From JBFLXB01 sp964570625 (lineage in GTDB: Bacteria > Nitrospirota > Nitrospiria > 2-01-FULL-66-17): a stretch of DNA of 64,000 bases. How positions within the stretch are numbered: the first letter of the stretch is position 1; each line of letters opens with the position of its first letter. The position numbers were made by a program, and so were the translations under genes. Under the pieces are notes generated by a model that saw nothing but the letters and a program-made list of their open reading frames with translations, did not search any database and had not been told where the DNA came from. The stretch covers positions 1-64,000 of the forward strand of contig CAZMYW010000009.1 in assembly GCA_964570625.1 (NCBI GenBank). The letters are read 5' to 3'. Positions 27,786 through 35,043 of the stretch are shown piece after piece.

Positions 27786-28484
27786 CGACCTGAACTCCTG
27801 GGCCAGCGCCGGGCCGATTCCTGATTCTTCATGCTTAAAGTAGATGTACGTGTCCTGCCATCCTGCGCCGAGGCGCTTCCCAGTCTCCGCCCATTTCCCG
27901 AGGTCTTCGGCAGTGTATCCCTCATCGCGTAGCCTGAAGTAGCCGAAGTCGGCGGTCGCGACCACCGGCGTGGTGCCGTTCTCATTGTCCGCGATGCAGA
28001 GAGCCGCGTTCCGGCTCCGGAGCAACGCGTACACGTCGTCGCCGAACCATGACTCGTGGCGAAACTCGAAGACCGCGCGCAGGCCGTCGGGGAGGAGCGC
28101 CAACACGCCGTTGAGACGATCGAGGTGGTCCGGGCTCTTTCTGAAATACGGGGGAAGCTGGAACAGGATCGGACCGAGTTTGGATCCGAGGGCGCGCGCG
28201 GTGTCGAGGAAGTAGCTGAGGTTCTCACCCACGTCTTTGAGGCGGGCGTCGTGCGTGATTTTCCTGGATGCCTTGAGCGTGAATGCAAACCCGGCCGGGG
28301 TCTCGGCGCTCCAGCGGGCAATGGTTTTGGCGTTCGGCATCCGGTAGAAGGTGTAATTGACCTCCACGGTGGAAAACCGCTCGGCATAATACGGCAGCAT
28401 CTTGGCGGTCGGGAATTTCTCGGGATAGAAACTCCCCCGCCACTCCAGATAGTTATACCCTGACGTGCCGACCCAGATCGCCAC
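27771..28484 (-). CDS. DUF72 family protein
   Basis: A 237-residue TIM-barrel-like protein of the DUF72/YecE family: IWVGTSGYNYLEWRGSFYP at the start, NYTFYRMP, and FEFRHESWF in the middle. The GTG start at 28484 is chosen because the family begins with this W(V)GTSG strand; the upstream in-frame extension is basic and overlaps the next gene. The family's activity is not established. It is convergent with and overlaps the 3' end of ligD. Confidence 0.88.
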   Translation of the reverse strand: MAIWVGTSGYNYLEWRGSFYPEKFPTAKMLPYYAERFSTVEVNYTFYRMPNAKTIARWSAETPAGFAFTLKASRKITHDARLKDVGENLSYFLDTARALGSKLGPILFQLPPYFRKSPDHLDRLNGVLALLPDGLRAVFEFRHESWFGDDVYALLRSRNAALCIADNENGTTPVVATADFGYFRLRDEGYTAEDLGKWAETGKRLGAGWQDTYIYFKHEESGIGPALAQEFRSLFPT

Positions 28485-28509
28485 GACTCCCTTGCAGGTT
28501 TCCGGTGGC

Positions 28510-29553
28510 TCAGCCTCGCAATTTTTTCGGCAGCACGGCGTCCAAGCGGGCACGGCTTTGCGGAGCCAGCGCGCGCACCCCGGCCTCAAGCTGCTGCATA
28601 AACTTCGGCGGCTGACGAGATGCCGCTCGCCAGGCCACCCGCAGATCGCCCGGGCGGTCCGCGGCGAGCATCTCGACAAGTTGCTCGGCCTGGCGGACGT
28701 CCTTGATACCCTTGACGTGAAACGCGGGGTCGCGACGACGCGACGTCACCAGCTTGTGGAGCGCATATCGGGCCGGCGCCGGTACGTTCACCAGCACTCC
28801 CGCCCTCGCCACGATCACGGCCGGCTGCGCGTCCTGCAGCAGGTAATCCAGAAACCGGACCGGCTCCGCATAGGTATCGAGCGCGGCCAGGTGAATGGGC
28901 GTGCCGGACGGACGGCCGATCATCGGCGTCAACAGATCCACGCTCAGCCCGCGCCCCTTGATGCGAAACCTCGTGGAAGGCGCTTTGCGGTCGAGGGCTG
29001 GCACCTCGATAAACCCCATGTCCGATTTCATCAACGCGTCGCGCAGCCGAACCGGTTTGTCCGCCACCGCGATCAACATGTGCCGATCAGCGGCGATATC
29101 CACGTCCTGCGTGCGCGTCGTCTCGCTGTCCCACTCAACCCCCAACATATTGCCGTACACGGCGAAGGCATACGACCCCACGAGCACGCCGCCGGTCAGA
29201 AACACGCCAGTGCGCTCCAACAACTCGAACACCCGCCCCTCGGCGCCGCTGACCGTGTGCGCTCCCCCGGACAGGAGCATCGCCGCGAGCCGCTCGCGCG
29301 CTGCCAGATCCGGCTTCGCCTTCTCCCACAGCGCCTTTTCCTTGGCGATCAGGGCGCGGGTTTGGTCGGTATCTGGCCCTATATAATGTTGGGACTTCCG
29401 ATTGCCCACGGTGAGCTGGAGATACCAGTGGATGCCCCCCTTGATCCGCTTGCTCACGAACGACAGCCCCCGTCCGCTCGGCGCCGCGCCGTGCAGGCAT
29501 TCGGTCAAAAGTTGCGCGTAGAGCAGTCGGGTGCTTTCGGGGAGCTGGTCCAT
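28510..29553 (-). CDS. Nucleotidyltransferase-fold protein, GSU2403-like
   Basis: A 347-residue protein with a nucleotidyltransferase-type core: glycine-rich VLVGSYAFAVYGN and the metal-binding pair in RTQDVDIA (~residues 150-157). The N-terminal ~100 residues resemble a DNA-binding or target-recognition extension (SFVSKRIKGGIHWYLQLTVG). This architecture is close to GSU2403-type proteins, and the fold is shared with AbiEii toxins and MNT enzymes. The ATG at 29553 lies 3 bp from a perfect 12-bp inverted repeat. A low-GC patch sits just upstream, suggesting an acquired module. Activity unknown. Confidence 0.75.
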   Translation of the reverse strand: MDQLPESTRLLYAQLLTECLHGAAPSGRGLSFVSKRIKGGIHWYLQLTVGNRKSQHYIGPDTDQTRALIAKEKALWEKAKPDLAARERLAAMLLSGGAHTVSGAEGRVFELLERTGVFLTGGVLVGSYAFAVYGNMLGVEWDSETTRTQDVDIAADRHMLIAVADKPVRLRDALMKSDMGFIEVPALDRKAPSTRFRIKGRGLSVDLLTPMIGRPSGTPIHLAALDTYAEPVRFLDYLLQDAQPAVIVARAGVLVNVPAPARYALHKLVTSRRRDPAFHVKGIKDVRQAEQLVEMLAADRPGDLRVAWRAASRQPPKFMQQLEAGVRALAPQSRARLDAVLPKKLRG

Positions 29554-29556
29554 GTG

Positions 29557-29590
29557 GTTATACGCAGTGTAGCGAAAAACTGCGTATAAC
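29557..29590. promoter_or_regulatory. Perfect 12-bp inverted repeat at the NTase-like start
   Basis: GTTATACGCAGT (29557-29568), a 10-bp spacer, ACTGCGTATAAC (29579-29590). Both arms contain a TATAAC/TATACG element that could double as a -10 box. It starts 3 bp from the ATG of the nucleotidyltransferase-fold gene, a position suited to an autorepressor operator. Confidence 0.6.
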
Positions 29591-29631
29591 GCTAGACTCC
29601 CACTGCGCGAGGGGATCTTTCCCCTGTCGGG

Positions 29632-29943
29632 TCACAACATCCACTCGATGGGCAGCCAGGACATGAACCAGACGCCGAAGCGCTTCCACCTGCCACCGCA
29701 CGTCCACATCGCTACTCTCGCCCCAATTTGCCAACTTAGGCCACTGAGAAATTCAGATGCGATGGCGTAGGCCCTTTCACGGGCGTCTGCACCATCATCT
29801 GAAAGCACCGTCAAGAGGTGGTCCGCCCATTTTCGTGGGTTGTTTTGGATTAGCTTGAATTGGATACCGCGATATTCAAAAAGATAGTGCTTCCTCAACA
29901 AACGATGATCGTTGTCAAAACAAATGTGCAGCAAATATGACAT
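29632..29943 (-). CDS. Low-GC hypothetical protein, possibly truncated
   Basis: A ~103-residue reading frame from MSYLLHICFDNDHRLLRKHY; an upstream in-frame start at 29982 is also possible. Base composition is clearly lower in GC than its neighbours. The first ~75 residues read like a real protein (a strand, then ARERAYAIASEFLSGLSW), whereas the Trp-rich end (GGRWKRFGVWFMSWLP) does not, so a frameshift or truncation is likely. The ~170 bp upstream of it, to the ABC gene, holds nothing I can identify. Confidence 0.4.
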   Translation of the reverse strand: MSYLLHICFDNDHRLLRKHYLFEYRGIQFKLIQNNPRKWADHLLTVLSDDGADARERAYAIASEFLSGLSWQIGARVAMWTCGGRWKRFGVWFMSWLPIEWML

Positions 29944-30155
29944 CGTCAGACTATGGCGAGCGCCTCTGTAAGGCGCCATCATCCCTCACGGAGAGGGATG
30001 TGGTGCCAATTTCGTCGGCCGGCGTGGCGTGGACACGGCGGCCTAGACCAGCGTGATGACTACCGCGATGAGAATCGTCTCGCACATCGCAGTGGCGAGG
30101 TCACGAGTTGGTGGCAGGCCTAAACTCCAAGCCTTCGAAGGCACCACGTCATCAA

Positions 30156-30917
30156 TCATCCCACCCGATCAATGGTTCTCACCGCCAACGACAGACAGAT
30201 GAACGTGAACGCCATGAAACACGCGAACTCCACCAGCACAACGGTGGTCGAACCGATCCCCAGCAGGCTGTAGCGCAGTACGTCCACTTGCCAGGTCATA
30301 GGGTTCAGCCAGGCGATGACGCGAAACCACGTGGGCAGGGACTCGATGGGGTAGAACATGGTGCTGAGGAACATTAAGAGGATGTAGGCCGCGCTGTTGA
30401 AGGTGTTGAAGGAGTCCATGCGATCGAAGTGGATTGCGGGGATGCTCAGGAAGAAGAACCAGCCCGCGGTGGTGCACATGACCACCAGCATGGTCACGGG
30501 GAGCCAGAGCCAGCGGACCGCAATGTCCAACGCCAACGCGCCCAGCAGGATCGCGAGCAAGGCGCCGGTGGCGCTGAGCAGGACGTTGAAACAGATTTTG
30601 CCGAACAGGAACTGGCGCCGGGTGATGGGATAGGTGAGCAGTTCGTAGAAGATGCCGGAATCCTTGTCCATGAAAAAGCCCCACGACGTGTTCAGGGCGA
30701 TGCCGAAGGTCGTCATGGCCAGGACGCCGGCCAGGAAGAAGTCCGCGTACGGGATCACGGTGCCTTGGATGGCGAACTGCTGGCCGAAGCTGCGCTCGAA
30801 GCCCAGGCCGAAGAGCAGGAGATAGGCGACGGGCACGAAGAGGTCCCAGACTACGAATCCGATGTTGGAAATGCGCTGCCGCCAGTCGCGGTAGAAGATC
30901 GCCACCAGCCCGTTCAT
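30156..30917 (-). CDS. ABC-2 type transporter permease
   Basis: A 253-residue inner-membrane protein with six hydrophobic helices, starting with a short amphipathic lead (IFYRDWRQRISNIGFVVWDL), typical of DrrB/NodJ-type ABC-2 permeases. Its ATG overlaps the ATPase stop codon (ATGA), so the two form one exporter. Substrate unknown; lipid, polysaccharide or drug export fits the family. Confidence 0.93.
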   Translation of the reverse strand: MNGLVAIFYRDWRQRISNIGFVVWDLFVPVAYLLLFGLGFERSFGQQFAIQGTVIPYADFFLAGVLAMTTFGIALNTSWGFFMDKDSGIFYELLTYPITRRQFLFGKICFNVLLSATGALLAILLGALALDIAVRWLWLPVTMLVVMCTTAGWFFFLSIPAIHFDRMDSFNTFNSAAYILLMFLSTMFYPIESLPTWFRVIAWLNPMTWQVDVLRYSLLGIGSTTVVLVEFACFMAFTFICLSLAVRTIDRVG

Positions 30918-31867
30918 GACGCGGCGTCCTCGGTTCGCTTGGCTTGCACCAGCTCCACGAAGATCTCTTCCAACCCCGCGCCTTGCACTTCGAAGTGCCG
31001 GATCGGGACCGCGCGCGCGACCTCGGCCAGCTTGCCGAGCAACTGCGCTTCTTCACCTTTAAAGAGCATGTCCACCGTGTCCCCGTCGACCTTGAGGGAC
31101 GCGGGATTTAAGGGTTGCAGCAGCTGTTGGAAGTCCCCCTCGCGGGCGAAGCTCATGGTGACGCGAAACATCCGGTTCGAAAGCTTTCGCAGATCTTGGA
31201 GCGTGCCGGAGGCCAGGGTTTTTCCGCGGTTGATGATCATGATGGTGTCGCAGAGTTCTTCGGCCTCGCTCAAGACCTGGGTGGTCAACAACACGGTGCG
31301 GCCGTTTTTGGCTTCCTGGCGAATGCGGTTCAGCACCCGCCGTCGCATCAGCGGGTCCATGCCGGTGGTGCTTTCATCCAGGAAGATGACGGGCGAGTCC
31401 ACCATAAAGATCTTGGCGACCTGGATTCGCCGTTTGGTGCCCAGACTCAAATGTTGCACGGTTTCGTGGGCCTGGCTGGCTAGTTCGAACTCCTCCATCA
31501 AGGCGCGCATGCGGGTGCGCGTTTCATTGGCTCCGACGCCGTGCAGGTAGGCGTAGATCCGCAGGTTGTCTTCGACGGTGAGCAAGCCGTCCACCGCGGT
31601 CTGTTGCAGCACCGCGACAATGTGCCGGCGCACGTCCAGGGCCTGGCGGACCAGGTCAAACCCGTAGATCGTGGCACGGCCCGATGTGGGGGACGTGAGC
31701 GTGGTGAGGATCTTGACCAGGGTGGTTTTGCCCGCGCCGTTGGGGCCGAGCAGGCCGTAGATCTGGCCCTGCGCCACCTCGAACGACACGCCGTCCACCG
31801 CGTGCACCGGGTCCGAGGACCCACCTCGATAGATTTTCCGGATCTGTTCGACGGTGATGGCGTTCAT
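30914..31867 (-). CDS. ABC transporter ATP-binding protein (DrrA/NodI-like)
   Basis: A 317-residue ATPase. Walker A GPNGAGKTT (~42-50), Q-loop region VLQQTAVDG, signature LSLGTKRRIQVAK (a variant of LSGGQ) and Walker B VIFLDES, where Ser replaces the usual Pro. The His switch position reads TTQVL, so the switch residue appears to be Gln rather than His. The C-terminal ~90 residues are the DrrA-type extension. Paired with the permease just downstream. Confidence 0.93.
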   Translation of the reverse strand: MNAITVEQIRKIYRGGSSDPVHAVDGVSFEVAQGQIYGLLGPNGAGKTTLVKILTTLTSPTSGRATIYGFDLVRQALDVRRHIVAVLQQTAVDGLLTVEDNLRIYAYLHGVGANETRTRMRALMEEFELASQAHETVQHLSLGTKRRIQVAKIFMVDSPVIFLDESTTGMDPLMRRRVLNRIRQEAKNGRTVLLTTQVLSEAEELCDTIMIINRGKTLASGTLQDLRKLSNRMFRVTMSFAREGDFQQLLQPLNPASLKVDGDTVDMLFKGEEAQLLGKLAEVARAVPIRHFEVQGAGLEEIFVELVQAKRTEDAAS

Positions 31868-31893
31868 CGCCCGATCCGATGAAGAACGCGTGG

Positions 31894-32355
31894 TTACTTG
31901 GCTTTCGACTTGGGGGGGCTGACGACCGCCCAGACCAATGCGGTGAGCGCCGCGATGAGGATGGCGCCGTTGAGGGTCACGGCACGGCGGTGCAGGGTGT
32001 CGAAACGTGCTTTGGTCACCGGGTTCGTCGCTTCAGCCTGGCGCAGTTCCGCGCGCAGCGTGCGCGCTTCGGGCGAGATCACCAGGCCGGCGTAGAGCGT
32101 GGCGCCCAACACGCCGATCAGGAGCAGGTTGCGGACCCTGCCGCGAAACCCTGCCGCGAACCACGCGGTCAGTAGGGCCAGGCCCCCGCACACGTAACCC
32201 ACGATGTGATAGGGCGCGAAGAGCCGGTTCATCAAATCTCCGGCCTGGGCCTGCGGAAGAGTCTGGAACGCGACGGGCGCGAGGCCTATCAAGGACAGCA
32301 TCACGCCGACCCACAACGCGAGCGCCGCGATATGCAGTCGGACCCAGATGGTCAT
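31894..32355 (-). CDS. DUF4149-like membrane protein
   Basis: A 153-residue protein with four hydrophobic helices. It starts TIWVRLHIAALALWVGVML and has a conserved-looking FQTLPQ...LMNRLFAPYHIVGY loop, as in DUF4149/TMEM205-type proteins. Its ATG overlaps the queF stop (ATGA), and the ABC exporter follows after 26 bp, so all four genes are probably one transcript. Function unknown. Confidence 0.7.
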   Translation of the reverse strand: MTIWVRLHIAALALWVGVMLSLIGLAPVAFQTLPQAQAGDLMNRLFAPYHIVGYVCGGLALLTAWFAAGFRGRVRNLLLIGVLGATLYAGLVISPEARTLRAELRQAEATNPVTKARFDTLHRRAVTLNGAILIAALTALVWAVVSPPKSKAK

Positions 32356-32762
32356 GGCGTTCCGGCAAACCCTGGCGCGCGGTGCCGGGCGGTCACGACC
32401 GTGTGGATACCGCCGCGCACGAAGAAGTCGCCTTCGATTTCGGCAAACCGCGGCTGGATCGTGGACACGACGTCGTTCAGGATGGCGTTGGTCACGGCTT
32501 CGTGGAACGCGGCGTCATTCCGGTAGGACCACAGATACAGTTTGAGCGATTTCAGTTCCACGCAGAGCCGCTCCGGGATGTAGCGGAGGCGAATGGTCGC
32601 GAAGTCGGGCTGCCCGGTTTTGGGACACAGGCACGTAAACTCCGGGCATTCGAACCGGATTTCGTAATCGCGCTCGGGATTCGGATTCGGAAACGTGTCG
32701 AGCGATTTGGAGGGACTGGCCGGCACGGCGAGATCGTACCGTAGGCCCAGCCCGCTTTGCAA
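32352..32762 (-). CDS. queF: NADPH-dependent 7-cyano-7-deazaguanine reductase QueF
   Basis: Reduces preQ0 to preQ1 in queuosine biosynthesis. The type I enzyme motifs are present: nucleophile Cys and downstream Asp in CPKTGQPDF, the NADPH/QueF motif ELKSLKLYLWSYRN, and HTVVTARHRA near the end. No ATG lies at the expected start; the TTG at 32762 (LQSGLGLRYDL) gives 137 residues and is my best guess. Other queuosine genes are not in the window. Confidence 0.92.
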   Translation of the reverse strand: MQSGLGLRYDLAVPASPSKSLDTFPNPNPERDYEIRFECPEFTCLCPKTGQPDFATIRLRYIPERLCVELKSLKLYLWSYRNDAAFHEAVTNAILNDVVSTIQPRFAEIEGDFFVRGGIHTVVTARHRAPGFAGTP

Positions 32763-32794
32763 TAACGCCGTCGCTCCAGTAGAATCGCCGCACG

Positions 32795-33247
32795 ATGCGA
32801 TTGATTCGAGAAGCAAATCCCCCCCTGCCCCGACTAGAGAATCCCCCCATCCCCCCTTTTCCAAAGGGGGGCAAGAGGGGATTTGGCAGACAGACGAAAA
32901 CCGCGACGGCTGTCGCCTGGACCGTACTCGTTATCTCCGCGTTACCGCTGACATCTACTCCGGCCGCCGAGCCCCCCAAGGCGCCGATGCTGGCTCAAGA
33001 CACCGCCGCGATCACCGAGCGCAACTACTTCACCGCCCTCAACATCACGGCCTATTCGCTCACCGTGGGCACCATGGAGATGCGGGCGGACAAGCAGGGA
33101 CCGCCGTGCCCCAAAGCCGACGTCGGCCAACGGATCGAGATCCGGTACGACAATAAGCTGGCATTTCTCGGACCCGAGGGCCAGAAGCCCGAGTGTAAAT
33201 TGCGAGTGCGTCAGATGGGATTTACCGCGCCGCCGCAAGCGCAGTGA
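32795..33247 (+). CDS. Small exported protein, repeat in its signal-peptide region
   Basis: A 150-residue protein. Residues ~37-58 are a Sec signal (VAWTVLVISALPLTSTPAA), and the ~90-residue mature part has two Cys (PPCPKA, PECKL) likely to form a disulfide. The first ~35 residues (RLENPPIPPFPKGGKRGF) are encoded by a dispersed CCCCCTTT/AAAGGGGG repeat, so the n-region of the signal has been extended by repeat DNA. TTGCAA-N17-TAGAAT at 32757-32785 could be a promoter, but the ATG would then be almost leaderless. Function unknown. Confidence 0.6.
   Translation: MRLIREANPPLPRLENPPIPPFPKGGKRGFGRQTKTATAVAWTVLVISALPLTSTPAAEPPKAPMLAQDTAAITERNYFTALNITAYSLTVGTMEMRADKQGPPCPKADVGQRIEIRYDNKLAFLGPEGQKPECKLRVRQMGFTAPPQAQ
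32840..32883. repeat. Dispersed CCCCCTTT/AAAGGGGG hairpin repeat, copy 1
   Basis: Core cccccctttt-cc-aaaggggggc with flanks aatcccccc and gaggggatt. It is related to a second copy at 54137-54175 inside gspH. This C-run/G-run hairpin type is widely dispersed in many bacterial genomes. Here it is read in frame as part of the exported protein's N-terminus. Confidence 0.7.
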
Positions 33248-33273
33248 GCACAGTGGTCGGCGCCCCGCTGGAC

Positions 33274-35022
33274 TTACAGGGTCGCCACCGGAACCGGCTC
33301 CGGTTCCGTCGCCAGCACAGGTAGCACCACCCCGAGCGTTGCCGGCGTAGTTACCGGCGTAATCGCGTCGTCCATGTACGCGCGTCCGGTCGGATCTTTG
33401 GTGACGCGTCGGGCCAATCGCGCGAGCCGCAAAATCAGGCGCAGCGCTCCGGTCAGTTCGGACGAGACCTCGCGGACGCGACGCCACGCAAACACCACCG
33501 CGGACTCGGGCCGCAACCCGGGACGGCGCTCGGAGCGGTGTTTGCGCCGAAGAATACCCGCTTGCAGCGGGTGGACGCCCTCCACGAACATCGCCCCGCA
33601 AAACCAGATCATCTGGCCCAACATCTTGCCCACGCTGTGTCCTTCCGCGTGGCGACGCCGGAAGATCGTCTCCATGTGCTCCCAGGTATAAAACGAGCGC
33701 CACGCCCCGTGGTACGCGCGCATCCACTCGTCGCGCGACATCTTGGGATGTTGGGCGCACGGGTGTTCGGTGTCGTACTGGTTCATATCCGGTTCCAGCC
33801 ACGCGCCCTTTCTGACCAGGGTTTGATGATCTTCCGAGCCCGGCAGCGGGGTCAGGACGAAAAACTCCACCAGGTCGAGCGGCAGATCGCGTTTGAGCAC
33901 CGCCACGTCGCGCATCACCGACTCGTACGTGTCGTTGGGAAATCCGATGATGTACCCCGCAAAGGTCACGGCGTTGGACTTGCGCCACGCCTGGAGCATC
34001 TCGCGGTACTGGTGGACCTGGTTCTGCTTTTTGCCCGTGTCTTTCAACGTCTGAGGATTGACGTTTTCCAGCCCGATGAAGACTTTGCGGCATCCGGCCT
34101 TGCCTGCCTTTTCCACGAACCGCGGAATCCGATGGCTGGCCGTGTCCACCTGGAGGATGAAGGAAATTTTGATGCCGTCCCGCTGGCGCAGCAGAATAAT
34201 GCGGTCGAAGATCGCTTCCCAATGTTTGTTGCGGGCAAAGTCGTCGTCGGTGATGAAATAGCGCTTGATGCCCATCCGGTGGTTCGCGCGGATGATGGCT
34301 TCGACGTCATCCGCCGAGCGATACCGCGATTTGCGCCCTTGGACGTTGATGATCGTACAAAAGCTGCACTCGAACGGACAGCCGCGGCCCGCGTCGAAGG
34401 TGGTCAGATTGCCGACGTACCGCGAAACCACGTGCGGCGGGAGCACCGGCGCAGCTTGTCCCTGGAGGTTGGGCAGTTCCTTGAGAAAGTTGTAGAGCGG
34501 CTTCAACCGGGCGTGGTACGCGTCGCCCAGCACCGCCCCCCACTGCTCCTCCACCTCGCCCGCCACCAGGGTGATGCCCTGGTCCATGGCCGCGGTCAGG
34601 TCGTCGGGAACGTTGTCCAGCATGGACAAACACCCGCTAACGTGAAACCCCCCGATCAACACGGATACGTCGGCGCGGCGGAACTCGCGAGCCAGGTCCA
34701 TGGCGCGGGGGAATTGATTCGACTGCACGCCAGCCAGACACACCACGCCCGGTGATCCGGGCTCGGTCAGTTGGCGGATGATCTTCTTGATCGGAATTCG
34801 TTGGTTGCATTCATCGTACACGTCGATCGTCACGTCGACGTCAGGCCCCAGGCCGTTCGACGTGCGCACCGCGTCCGTGATGGCATACAGGCAGGCCAAC
34901 GTGTTGCTGGGGATGCAGGCCTTCATCCACCGGATCACGTACCCCTCGTCGTCGTAGTGCGAGGGTTTGATCAGGACGACCCGGAACGTACTCCGAACCC
35001 CGTTTTCACAGCTCGTTGTCAT
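33274..35022 (-). CDS. B12-binding-like radical SAM protein, paralog 1
   Basis: A 582-residue protein. Residues ~15-180 form a Rossmann-like cobalamin-binding-type domain (VVLIKPSHYDDEGYV, GVVCLAGVQSNQFPRA) without the DxHxxG base-off motif. Residues ~205-420 are the radical SAM barrel with cluster motif CPFECSFC (CxxxCxxC). The ~150-residue C-terminal region is helical and ends in a basic, hydrophobic segment. AAGGA precedes the ATG at 35022. It is closely similar along its whole length to the next gene upstream (35044-36786), 21 bp away: a tandem duplication. The reaction is unknown; the layout resembles BchE/hopanoid-type enzymes. Confidence 0.88.
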   Translation of the reverse strand: MTTSCENGVRSTFRVVLIKPSHYDDEGYVIRWMKACIPSNTLACLYAITDAVRTSNGLGPDVDVTIDVYDECNQRIPIKKIIRQLTEPGSPGVVCLAGVQSNQFPRAMDLAREFRRADVSVLIGGFHVSGCLSMLDNVPDDLTAAMDQGITLVAGEVEEQWGAVLGDAYHARLKPLYNFLKELPNLQGQAAPVLPPHVVSRYVGNLTTFDAGRGCPFECSFCTIINVQGRKSRYRSADDVEAIIRANHRMGIKRYFITDDDFARNKHWEAIFDRIILLRQRDGIKISFILQVDTASHRIPRFVEKAGKAGCRKVFIGLENVNPQTLKDTGKKQNQVHQYREMLQAWRKSNAVTFAGYIIGFPNDTYESVMRDVAVLKRDLPLDLVEFFVLTPLPGSEDHQTLVRKGAWLEPDMNQYDTEHPCAQHPKMSRDEWMRAYHGAWRSFYTWEHMETIFRRRHAEGHSVGKMLGQMIWFCGAMFVEGVHPLQAGILRRKHRSERRPGLRPESAVVFAWRRVREVSSELTGALRLILRLARLARRVTKDPTGRAYMDDAITPVTTPATLGVVLPVLATEPEPVPVATL

Positions 35023-35043
35023 CAATGCTTCCTTAGAGGATAG

